Assembly: GCF_002028455.1 (NCBI RefSeq)
Contig: NZ_MWUM01000031.1
Coordinates: forward strand, 1 to 63,200
Direction: 5' to 3'
Origin: Zoogloea sp. LCSB751
GTDB lineage: Bacteria > Pseudomonadota > Gammaproteobacteria > Burkholderiales > Rhodocyclaceae
Length of the DNA: 63,200 nt
In this document: piece after piece, positions 8,866-16,171 of the stretch
Position numbering within the stretch: the first letter of the stretch is position 1
Layout: every line of letters starts with the position of its first letter
Notes under the pieces: model-generated
Databases searched by the model: none
The model's input: only the letters and a program-made list of their open reading frames with translations
What the model was told of the DNA's origin: nothing
Program-made: the position numbers and the translations under genes

Positions 8866-9342
8866 ATGCTCGATAGTGAAACCCAGGCTTTCCTGCAGAC
8901 CGGCGTCAGCATCAGCCTGGCTGCCTGCAATGCGCAGCGGCTGGCCTGCATGAGCCGGGGCATGGGCTGTAAGGTGCTGGACGGTGGGCGGAGACTGGCG
9001 GTGTTCATCAAGCGCTCCCAGTCGCAGGAACTGCTCGATAACATTGCGGGCTGCAACAAGGTCGCCTGCGTCTTCAGCCTGCCGAGCAGTAACCGCACGC
9101 TGCAGTTGAAGGGTGAGGATGCCGTCGTGCAGTCCTTTGATCCGGCCGACGGCGGGATCGTCGAGCACCATGTCACCGAGTTCGTGCGCGAGGTGGTGCC
9201 ACTGGGGACGCCCGAGCCGGTGGTGCGTGCGGTGTTCTCCTACACCACCGATGATCTGGTGACGGTGATCTACACGCCCACGGCGGTGTTTTCCCAGACG
9301 CCTGGCCCGAAGGCCGGCGAGCCGGTGGGGGCCGCCAAGTGA
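8866..9342 (+). CDS. Pyridoxamine 5'-phosphate oxidase-like split-barrel protein, 158 aa
   Basis: Resembles small FMN- or heme-binding split-barrel proteins: an N-terminal start typical of the group (LDSETQAFLQTGVSISLAAC), a region that reads as the dimer barrel (VFIKRSQSQELLDNIAGCNKVACVFSLP), and SSNRTLQLKGEDA. No membrane segment or signal peptide. The stop overlaps the GTG start of the next gene by four bases (GTGA), so the two are translationally coupled. Both carry flavin split-barrel folds, suggesting they act in one flavin- or heme-dependent sensing or redox function. Exact function unknown. Confidence 0.65.
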   Translation: MLDSETQAFLQTGVSISLAACNAQRLACMSRGMGCKVLDGGRRLAVFIKRSQSQELLDNIAGCNKVACVFSLPSSNRTLQLKGEDAVVQSFDPADGGIVEHHVTEFVREVVPLGTPEPVVRAVFSYTTDDLVTVIYTPTAVFSQTPGPKAGEPVGAAK

Positions 9343-10676
9343 ACGTACGCCTGGAAACCATCCGCGAATGTCTGGAGGGCATCATCCCCGGCCACATCGG
9401 CACCTGCGACGCGGAGGGCATGCCCAACCTGGCTTATCTGTCCCAGGTGGAGTTCATCGACAACCAGCACGTCGCGCTGTCCTACCAGTTCTTCAACCGC
9501 ACGCGGCAGAACGTGCTGGCGGGCTCGCCGGTGCGCCTGCTGCTGACCAGCCATCTCACCGGCGCCCAGTACCGGGCCGAGCTGCAGTTCCTGCGCACCG
9601 AGACCGCCGGGCCGCTGTTCGAGCAGATGAAGGCCAAGCTGGCCGGCATCGCCGCCCACACGGGCATGAGCGGGGTGTTCAAGCTGCTCGGTTCGGACAT
9701 CTACCGGGTGCTGTCCATCGATCAGGTGGTCGGCCCGACGGTGGCGCCGCCTCCGCCGCCGGTCAATTACCTCACTGCGCTGCGCCGGGCCGCGCAGAAG
9801 CTGGTCGGCTGCGCCAACCTGGAGTGCCTGCTGGAGACCGCCCTCGACAGCCTGCAGTCGGAGTTCGGTATTGGCCACGTGATGCTGCTGATGCACGACG
9901 AGGGGCGCGGGCGGCTGTACACGCTGGCCAGCCGCGGTTATCCGGAATCCGGCGTGGGTTCGGAGATTCCGATGGGGGTCGGGCTGATCGGCATCTGCGC
10001 GCGCGAGCGTTCGCCGATCCGCATCGGTTTTATGACCAGCGAGTACGCCTACGGCCGCACGGTGCGCGACAGCATCGCCGCGGAGGGCTATGCGGACACG
10101 CTGGAGACGGCGATTCCGCTGCCGGGGCTGCCAGAGGCGCGCAGCCAGATGGCGGTGCCGATCCTGGCCTGCGAGCGGGTGCTCGGCGTGCTGTACGTGG
10201 AGAGCGTGGCCGACCTGCATTTCGGCTACGACGACGAGGACGCGCTGGTGGCCTTCGCCGCCCAGCTGGGGCAGGCGATCCTGCACCACCAGCAGGTGGA
10301 TGAGGTGGAAGAGGAGGCACAGGCGTCCGACGCCGCGCCGCCGGTCCCGGCTGGCCCGCCGCTGCGGGTCCGCCACTACGCAGCCAACGACAGCGTGTTC
10401 CTGGGCGACGACTACCTCATCAAGGGCGTGGCGGGGGCCATCCTGTGGGCTTTGCTGCAGGATTTTGCCGAGCGTGGCCGCACCGAGTTCACCAACAAGG
10501 GCCTGCGGGTGGACCCGCGCATCCGCTTGCCCGGCGTCAGCGACAACCTGGAGGCGCGCCTGGTGCTGCTGCAGCGGCGCCTGGACGAGCGAAGCGCCGG
10601 CATCCACCTGGCCAAGAGCGGGCGCGGACGCTACGCGCTGGCCGTGGATCGTCCGCTGGAATTGGTCGCGGACTGA
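9339..10676 (+). CDS. Split-barrel (PNPOx-like) + GAF + C-terminal winged-helix-like protein, 445 aa
   Basis: GTG start, coupled to the upstream gene by a GTGA overlap. Residues about 1-130 are a pyridoxamine-oxidase-like barrel (GHIGTCDAEGMPNLAYLSQV, LLLTSHLTGAQYRAELQF). After a proline-rich linker (APPPPPVNY), residues about 145-325 form a GAF domain (CLLETALDSLQSEFGIGHVML, ending MAVPILACERVLGVLYVES and AFAAQLGQAILHHQQ). A second linker leads to a 90-residue C terminus (LIKGVAGAILWALLQDF, TEFTNKGLRVDPRIRLP, NLEARLVLLQRRLDE, GRGRYAL) that reads as a winged-helix DNA-binding or protein-binding domain. Probably a cytoplasmic ligand or redox sensor. The ligand is unknown. Confidence 0.75.
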   Translation: MNVRLETIRECLEGIIPGHIGTCDAEGMPNLAYLSQVEFIDNQHVALSYQFFNRTRQNVLAGSPVRLLLTSHLTGAQYRAELQFLRTETAGPLFEQMKAKLAGIAAHTGMSGVFKLLGSDIYRVLSIDQVVGPTVAPPPPPVNYLTALRRAAQKLVGCANLECLLETALDSLQSEFGIGHVMLLMHDEGRGRLYTLASRGYPESGVGSEIPMGVGLIGICARERSPIRIGFMTSEYAYGRTVRDSIAAEGYADTLETAIPLPGLPEARSQMAVPILACERVLGVLYVESVADLHFGYDDEDALVAFAAQLGQAILHHQQVDEVEEEAQASDAAPPVPAGPPLRVRHYAANDSVFLGDDYLIKGVAGAILWALLQDFAERGRTEFTNKGLRVDPRIRLPGVSDNLEARLVLLQRRLDERSAGIHLAKSGRGRYALAVDRPLELVAD

Positions 10677-10744
10677 TCCTTGGGTATCGTTGCCGGCCGG
10701 GTGCCGAGTGGCGCCCACGATAACGAGAACCGGGAAGCCCCATC

Positions 10745-11431
10745 ATGAAGAAGACGCTGATAAGCCTCGCGGTGCTGACTGCCGCGGGTGTGGTGGCGGG
10801 CGCCGCCGTCCTTTACGCCGGCGCCATCAACGTTGCGGCCGATGAACCGCATCATCCGCTGACCTACCGCCTGCTTGAATTCGCTCGCGAGCGCTCGATT
10901 GCGGTACGCGCCAGCGAGCTCAAACCGCCCGGCGACCTGGCGGATCCGGAGCGGGTCCGGCGGGGCTCGGGCAATTACGACGCGATGTGCGTGGGCTGCC
11001 ACCTGTCGCCGGGCGTGGAAGACTCCGAAATCCGCAAGGGGCTTTATCCCGTGCCGCCCAGGCTGGCGGACAAACCGGCCGCGCTGCTCGACCCGCAGTT
11101 CGCCCAGGCGCGCCAATTCTGGATCATCAAGCACGGCATCAAGGCGTCCGGCATGCCGGCTTGGTCGAAGGGCGGGATGGAGGACGAAGCGATCTGGGAT
11201 CTGGTCGCCTTCGTGCAGAAGCTGCCCGGGTTGACTGCCGCCGACTACCGAGTGCTGGTTGCCGCCAGCGAGGGGCACAGCCATGGCGGGCTCGATGGGC
11301 ATCACGATGGGCATGATGAAGACGACCATGACCACGACGATGCGGATCACCACGAGGATGAGCGGCCAGTGGTGCCGTCCGGCGAGAAGAAGGGGCATAC
11401 CCACCCGCCCGGCTTCAAGCATCGCCACTGA
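10745..11431 (+). CDS. Monoheme c-type cytochrome with histidine/aspartate-rich tail, 228 aa
   Basis: The N-terminal signal or anchor (LISLAVLTAAGVVAGAAVLYAGA) sends it to the periplasm or outer face of the inner membrane. Heme is attached at CVGCH (82-86), and the likely axial methionine is in ASGMPAW. The cytochrome core ends near residue 170. The last 50 residues are an extraordinary run of His, Asp and Glu (EGHSHGGLDGHHDGHDEDD and onward, ending GFKHRH) that resembles metal-binding tails of copper, nickel or zinc proteins. Role: periplasmic electron carrier, possibly coupled to metal handling. It is monocistronic, convergent with the chemoreceptor gene. Confidence 0.85.
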   Translation: MKKTLISLAVLTAAGVVAGAAVLYAGAINVAADEPHHPLTYRLLEFARERSIAVRASELKPPGDLADPERVRRGSGNYDAMCVGCHLSPGVEDSEIRKGLYPVPPRLADKPAALLDPQFAQARQFWIIKHGIKASGMPAWSKGGMEDEAIWDLVAFVQKLPGLTAADYRVLVAASEGHSHGGLDGHHDGHDEDDHDHDDADHHEDERPVVPSGEKKGHTHPPGFKHRH

Positions 11432-11510
11432 CGACGCGCCGGGATTGCCGAAAGCAAACCCGGCTCGCGCTGCACGGCAGAGAAGAGGCGGTGTCCAGGC
11501 CGGACCCGGT

Positions 11511-13127
11511 CTACACCTTGTACTGCTGCAGTGTGGAGATCTGGCGCTGGGACTGTTCGTTGAGGCGCAGCGCCGTGGCGGATGATTGCTCGGCCGAGGC
11601 GGCGGCTTCCTCCGCCATCTGAGCGATGCGTTCGATCTGCACCGCGATGTTGTTGCTGGCGGCACCCTGTTCGCGGATCGCATCGGAGATTTCCGATACG
11701 ACCTGGGTGGTATCGCCCGCCGCGGTGTCGATTTCCTTGATGGCCCTGTCCGTATCGTCGGCGCGACCGACACTCTGCACGACCAGGCGTTCGGCGGCCT
11801 CCATCTCGCGTGCGGCCTGCTCGGAGTGGCGGCGCATGGCCTCGATGGTGGAGGAGATCTCCTGCGTCGAGCTGGATGTACGTTCGGCCAGCTTGCGTAC
11901 TTCGTCGGCCACCACCGCGAAGCCGCGTCCCTGTTCGCCGGCCCGGGCCGCTTCGATGGCGGCATTGAGGGCCAGCAGGTTGGTTTGATCGGCCACGTCC
12001 TTGATGACTTGTACGACCGAGCCGACCCGCTCGCCCTGGGCACCCAGTTCCCGCAGGGATTCGGCGGCAGCGCTGACCGAGGAGGAGATGCTGCGGATGT
12101 CGGCGATGGTCCGGTCGATGGTGGTGGCGCCACTCCGAGCCATGTCGCCGGAACGCGTGGCCAGCTCATGGGCTTCGCTGGCGCGGTTGCCGACGTGATT
12201 GACGCTGACCGTCATCTCCTCGACGGTCGCTGCGATGGCCGAGGAGGCCTCGCTCTGCGCACTGGCGGCGTTCGAGACGTGGCTGGAGGTATTTGCCATC
12301 TCATGGCTGGCTTCGGCTACGGAGTAAGCGCCGGCGGTGAGGCTGCGGAAATTGTCCTGCAGCTTGGACAGCAATTGGTTGAAGGCCGTGGCCGTCTCGC
12401 CGATCTCGTCCATCCGGTGAATGGGGGCGCGAATCGTGAAGTCCTGGCTGTCATTGACATGGGTGAGCGTGTCGCGGATGCCGGCAAGGCTGGTGCGCAG
12501 CGAGCCGATCAACAGGTAGCCCATGATGCCGACGATCACGAAGGCTCCGACGAGGGTTCCCGCGACGCTCCACAGGGCGAAGGCCGCATCGGCGGTGTTT
12601 TCGCGCTCGAGCCGGTTGGCGAGTTCATAGTTGTAATCCACATGCTTGGCGATGGCGCTTGAGCTGGCTGCGGCCTTCTCGCTCATGGTCACGCGCAGGA
12701 AGTTGCGGATCGTATCCATGTCGTGGCCTTCGAGCTTGCTGTAATACTCGGTGCGGATCTTCCGGTACTCCTCGACGGCCCGCCGTACTTCACCGAGAAG
12801 CTGTCTGTCGATGTTGTCCGAAATCAGCTCGCGTTCGTACTTTTGCAGTGCGGCGTCCAGCTTGTGGTCAGCCTCTTGAACCTCCCGGGCGATTTCCTCC
12901 CGGTGGGCGGCGTCCACTGCCAGCGCCATCTGGTAGGTGCCCACGCGACTGGCGGTGAGTTTGCTACGTGCTTCGAACAGGACCTGCAGGCTCGGGAAAG
13001 TGTTGATCTGCACGTAGTCGAAGCGGGCATTGGCTTGCCGGAGCTGCCAGATCCCCAGGCCGCCGACAATGATCAGCGCAAGCAGGGCGGCGCCCAAGGT
13101 GACGATGAGACGTTGCGTCAGTTTCAT
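11511..13127 (-). CDS. Methyl-accepting chemotaxis protein, 538 aa
   Basis: An inner-membrane chemoreceptor. The first membrane helix is about 8-28. A periplasmic four-helix-bundle ligand domain spans about 30-185 (FEARSKLTASRVGTYQMAL is typical of the 4HB_MCP family). The second membrane helix is about 183-209 and HAMP about 210-263 (RMDEIGETATAFNQLL). The cytoplasmic coiled-coil signalling domain has the hairpin tip NAAIEAARAGEQGRGFAVVADEVRKLAERT (about 388-417). No C-terminal NWETF-type methyltransferase tether is present. The stimulus cannot be deduced. Solitary, with no che genes nearby. Confidence 0.95.
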   Translation of the reverse strand: MKLTQRLIVTLGAALLALIIVGGLGIWQLRQANARFDYVQINTFPSLQVLFEARSKLTASRVGTYQMALAVDAAHREEIAREVQEADHKLDAALQKYERELISDNIDRQLLGEVRRAVEEYRKIRTEYYSKLEGHDMDTIRNFLRVTMSEKAAASSSAIAKHVDYNYELANRLERENTADAAFALWSVAGTLVGAFVIVGIMGYLLIGSLRTSLAGIRDTLTHVNDSQDFTIRAPIHRMDEIGETATAFNQLLSKLQDNFRSLTAGAYSVAEASHEMANTSSHVSNAASAQSEASSAIAATVEEMTVSVNHVGNRASEAHELATRSGDMARSGATTIDRTIADIRSISSSVSAAAESLRELGAQGERVGSVVQVIKDVADQTNLLALNAAIEAARAGEQGRGFAVVADEVRKLAERTSSSTQEISSTIEAMRRHSEQAAREMEAAERLVVQSVGRADDTDRAIKEIDTAAGDTTQVVSEISDAIREQGAASNNIAVQIERIAQMAEEAAASAEQSSATALRLNEQSQRQISTLQQYKV

Positions 13128-13429
13128 GGTGACTCCAAACGGATCGCGGGAAAGAGTGGTGGGTTCAGGCGACCCTATTCTTATAGATCTGAAAAAATAT
13201 TAGTGTGACTTTTGTTGAAATTGGTGAATTTAATGGATTAAGCGATTTATTGAGATCGGCTCCCGGCCGCTCGGGTGCGGTGAGCAGCCACCATCCTCGA
13301 AGCGCTCCGTAGCCGTCGTCCGGCGCCGCCGCCATACGTCGGGCGTGGGCGGATCCGGGCGAAACCGGCCTTTCTTAAATATTCATTCAGCGTTTCTTAA
13401 AAGATTCGTAAGCGGCCTGTTACCCGATT

Positions 13430-13457
13430 TGCAAGGGGCCGGGGGCGACCTAGACTG
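13430..13457 (+). promoter_or_regulatory. Possible sigma-70 promoter of the E1 operon
   Basis: TTGCAA (13430-13435), 16 bases, TAGACT (13452-13457), 30 bases before the ATG of the E1 alpha gene. Upstream are two direct TTTCTTAAA words (13372 and 13394). A sigma-54 reading was considered and rejected because the essential -24 GG is missing. Confidence 0.4.
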
Positions 13458-13486
13458 ACTTCCATCGAACAACGACGGGAGACGTC

Positions 13487-14443
13487 ATGGCAACCCACAC
13501 CACCGATCCGCGCAAGCTTCTCGAACAGATGCTGCTGGTGCGCGCCTATGAAGAGGCGATCGTCGCCGGCAGCCAGGCCGGCAAGGTGCCCGGCACCTGC
13601 ACCTCGGTCGGCCAGGAGGCCGCCGCGGTGGGCGTCGTCAATGCGCTGGCGCCGGAAGACCTGATCCTCACCAACCACCGCAGTTCGGGCCATCTGCTGG
13701 CCCGCGGCGCGGACCCCGGCCGCATGCTGGCCGAGGTGATGGGGCGCAGCGGCGGCTATTGCGGCGGCCACAGCGGCTCGCTGCACATCTCGGTGAAGGA
13801 GCTGGGCGTGGTGCTCACTTCCACCATCGTCGGTGCGGAATTGTCCTTGGCGCCGGGCGTGGCGCTGTCCCAGAAGATGCTCGGCCGGCCCGGCATCGTG
13901 GCCTGTTTTTTCGGTGATGGCGCTGCCTGCGAAGGCAGCTTCCACGAATCCATCAACCTGGCGGCCCTGTGGAATCTGCCGGTGCTCTACATCTGTGAGA
14001 ACAACCACTGGCAGGCCTTCGTGCATCGCCGTGAGGCGATGTGCAAGGACCACGTGTCCGACTGGGCGGCGTCCTACGGCATCCCCGCCAAAACTGTCGA
14101 TGGCAACGACGTCGGCACTGTGCTGGTGGCCGCGCAGGCGGCGGCGGCCCAGGTACGCGACAGCGGCCGGCCCTACCTGCTGGAAACCTACACTTATCGC
14201 ACCCGTGGCCACTTCGAGCCGGACGACCAGGCCTACGTGGACCCCGCCGAGCGTGAGCCGTGGCTGGCCCGCGACCCGATCAAGCTGTGCCGCGAATGGC
14301 TGATTGCCGACGGCCAGCTCAGCGCGGCCCAGGCCGAAGCCCTGGCCGACAAGGTGGCAACCCGCATCGCCGCCGCCCAGGCCTTTGCCGACGACTCGCC
14401 TTTCCCTTCCACCGACGCACTGACTCGCTACGTCTACGCCTGA
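13487..14443 (+). CDS. acoA: Thiamine-diphosphate-dependent dehydrogenase E1 alpha subunit (acetoin/pyruvate type), 318 aa
   Basis: E1 alpha of the acetoin or branched-chain dehydrogenase family. The thiamine-diphosphate motif starts at FFGDGAACEGSFHESINLAALW and ends with the NN of CENNHW. HSGSLHIS and the TYTYRTRGHFEPDDQ substrate/phosphorylation-loop region are also present. Length is typical of AcoA (about 320). With E1 beta, nine bases downstream, it would form the alpha2beta2 decarboxylase that acts on acetoin or a 2-oxo acid. No E2 or E3 gene follows; instead a cytochrome c gene does. AcoA is preferred over pyruvate dehydrogenase by length and motif style, but the substrate is not proved. 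Confidence 0.8.
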   Translation: MATHTTDPRKLLEQMLLVRAYEEAIVAGSQAGKVPGTCTSVGQEAAAVGVVNALAPEDLILTNHRSSGHLLARGADPGRMLAEVMGRSGGYCGGHSGSLHISVKELGVVLTSTIVGAELSLAPGVALSQKMLGRPGIVACFFGDGAACEGSFHESINLAALWNLPVLYICENNHWQAFVHRREAMCKDHVSDWAASYGIPAKTVDGNDVGTVLVAAQAAAAQVRDSGRPYLLETYTYRTRGHFEPDDQAYVDPAEREPWLARDPIKLCREWLIADGQLSAAQAEALADKVATRIAAAQAFADDSPFPSTDALTRYVYA

Positions 14444-14452
14444 GGAATCCCC

Positions 14453-15421
14453 ATGACCACCCTGACTCTCTACGACGCCGTCGGTGCCGCCCTCACCGAG
14501 GAAATGCGCCGCGACCAGACCGTCATCGCCTTTGGCGAAGGCATCGCCACCAAGCGCCACGATCTGGTGCAGGAGTTCGGCGCCCTGCGGGTGCGCAACA
14601 CGCCGCTGGCCGAAGGCATCATCGCCGGCACGGCGGTGGGGGCCGCCGGCACCGGCCTGCGCCCGGTCATCGACCTGCTGTTCGCGCCCTTCATGTGCTA
14701 CGCAATGGACGAGATCGTGAACAGCGCTGGCAAGCTGCGTTTCATGTCCGGTGGGCAGTTTTCCTTTCCCCTCGTCACGCTGGCGCAGACCGGTGCCGGC
14801 TGGGGCGTGGGCGCGCAGCACAACCACAACGTGGAAGCGTGGTTTGTGCACAGCCCGGGCCTCAAGGTGGTGATGCCGAGCAACCCTGCCGACGCCAAGG
14901 GCCTGCTGAAGGCCGCGATCCGCGACGACAACCCGGTGATGTTCTTCCTCGATATCGGCCTGCTCTACGTGCCTGGCGAGGTGCCGGCCGGCGACGTGGT
15001 CGTTCCGCTCGGCAAGGCCGCGGTGGCCCGCGCGGGCGCAGACGTGAGCCTGGTGTCCTACGGCAAGACGGTGCTCCACTGCCTGCAGGCCGCCGAGGCG
15101 CTGGCGGGGCAGGGCATCTCGGCGGAGGTCATCGACCTGCGCAGCCTGAAACCGCTGGACGAGGCGGCGATCCTGGCGTCGGTTACCAAGACCGGCCGGC
15201 TGGTCGTCGTGCATGAAGCCAGCAAACTGTGCGGTGTCGGTGCGGAGATTGCCGCGCTGGTTGCCGAGCAGGCTTTTACCGCATTGAAGGCGCCCATCGT
15301 GCGCCTCGGCGGTCCTGACGCCCCGGTGGCGTCCAGCTATCCGCTCGAACAGGCCTTCGTGCCGCAGGCGGATGCCATTGCCGCTGCCGCCGTCCGCCTG
15401 TGTGGCCGACAGCGGGTCTGA
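14453..15421 (+). CDS. acoB: Thiamine-diphosphate-dependent dehydrogenase E1 beta subunit, 322 aa
   Basis: Transketolase-like pyrimidine-binding half (DAVGAALTEEMRRDQTVIAFGEGIATKRHDLVQEFG, RVRNTPLAEGIIAGTAVGAA) and C-terminal transketolase domain (VSLVSYGKTVLHCLQAAEAL, VIDLRSLKPLDEAAI, VVVHEASKLCGVGAEIAALV). Full-length for the family. The conserved catalytic-site glutamate region (PLAEG) is intact. Partner of the upstream alpha subunit. The order alpha-beta-cytochrome c with spacings of 9 and 27 bases implies one transcript. AcoA/AcoB together are known to reduce artificial dyes such as dichlorophenolindophenol, which may be relevant to the missing E2/E3. Confidence 0.82.
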   Translation: MTTLTLYDAVGAALTEEMRRDQTVIAFGEGIATKRHDLVQEFGALRVRNTPLAEGIIAGTAVGAAGTGLRPVIDLLFAPFMCYAMDEIVNSAGKLRFMSGGQFSFPLVTLAQTGAGWGVGAQHNHNVEAWFVHSPGLKVVMPSNPADAKGLLKAAIRDDNPVMFFLDIGLLYVPGEVPAGDVVVPLGKAAVARAGADVSLVSYGKTVLHCLQAAEALAGQGISAEVIDLRSLKPLDEAAILASVTKTGRLVVVHEASKLCGVGAEIAALVAEQAFTALKAPIVRLGGPDAPVASSYPLEQAFVPQADAIAAAAVRLCGRQRV

Positions 15422-15448
15422 TTCTCATCATAGATAAGGAGTACAAGC

Positions 15449-16015
15449 ATGTTTTTCAACGTCAAGAAGGCCGGCCTCGGCGTGCTGGCCGGCACCATCC
15501 TCGTTCCCGCTGCCCTTGCCGGCGGCAGCAACCCGGCACTCATCAAGCGTGGTGCCGAACTGGTGGCCGTCGCTGGTTGCGGGGACTGTCACACCCCGTT
15601 CAAGATGGGGGCCCACGGTCCGGAGAAGGATGTTGCACGCGGTTTGTCGGGGCATCCGGAGGATTTGGCGTTGCCGCCGCCGCCGCAGCTGGCCGCGGCC
15701 TGGAACTGGGCCGGTTCGGCCTCCATGACGGCCTTCGTCGGTCCGTGGGGTATTACCTACTCCCCCAACCTGACCCCCGACAAGGAGACCGGTCTCGGCG
15801 CGGTTTCCGAAAAGGCATTCATCCACAGCCTGCGCACCGGCCAGCATCTGGACGGCAAGCGTCCGATCCTTCCGCCGATGCCCTGGCAAGCCCTGGGCAA
15901 GCTGTCCGACAAGGACCTGAAGGCGATCTTTGCCTATCTGCAGGCACAGCCGGCAGTGCGCAACAAGGTGCCGGAATACCAGCCACCAGCAGGCGCGCTG
16001 ACCAAGATCGAGTGA
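15449..16015 (+). CDS. Monoheme c-type cytochrome, 188 aa
   Basis: Signal peptide about 1-24 (KKAGLGVLAGTILVPAALAGG), then ALIKRGAELVAVAGCGDCHTPF with the heme site CGDCH (44-48). The text SPNLTPDKETGLGAVSEKAFIHSLRTGQHLDGKRPILPPMPWQALGKLSDKDLKAIFAYLQ is the classic layout of the single-heme cytochromes that serve membrane alcohol or aldehyde dehydrogenases. The axial methionine is in PPMPW. AAGGAG stands in good position before the ATG. It is the third gene of the E1 operon, an unusual partner for a cytoplasmic E1 enzyme. Confidence 0.9.
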   Translation: MFFNVKKAGLGVLAGTILVPAALAGGSNPALIKRGAELVAVAGCGDCHTPFKMGAHGPEKDVARGLSGHPEDLALPPPPQLAAAWNWAGSASMTAFVGPWGITYSPNLTPDKETGLGAVSEKAFIHSLRTGQHLDGKRPILPPMPWQALGKLSDKDLKAIFAYLQAQPAVRNKVPEYQPPAGALTKIE

Positions 16016-16070
16016 GTCTGGGGGCCGCGCTGCACACGGCCCGAACAGGCCCTGTGGGCGCAGACCGAAC

Positions 16071-16102
16071 CTTGTAGGGGCAGGTTCATTCGCCCCTACA
16101 AG
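16071..16102. repeat. REP-like palindrome between cytochrome c and groEL
   Basis: CTTGTAGGGGC, ten bases (AGGTTCATTC), GCCCCTACAAG: a perfect 11-bp inverted repeat. It shares the ATTCGCCC core with the palindrome after pgi at 8752-8779. Confidence 0.7.
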
Positions 16103-16105
16103 TAT

Positions 16106-16132
16106 AAAAAAAGCCGGCCCCGAAGGGCCGGC
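16106..16132 (-). terminator. Rho-independent terminator of groES-groEL
   Basis: GCCGGCCC, loop TTCG, GGGCCGGC on the minus strand, followed by seven T. It lies about 40 bases past the groEL stop. Confidence 0.88.
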
Positions 16133-16171
16133 CGTCACAAGCAGGGGGGCTGCCGTGAGGTGATCAGCTGA

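Noticed and set aside
13420..13436. Sigma-54 promoter before the E1 operon
   Set aside because: TTGCA is present, but the invariant GG of the -24 element is missing (TGTTAC).
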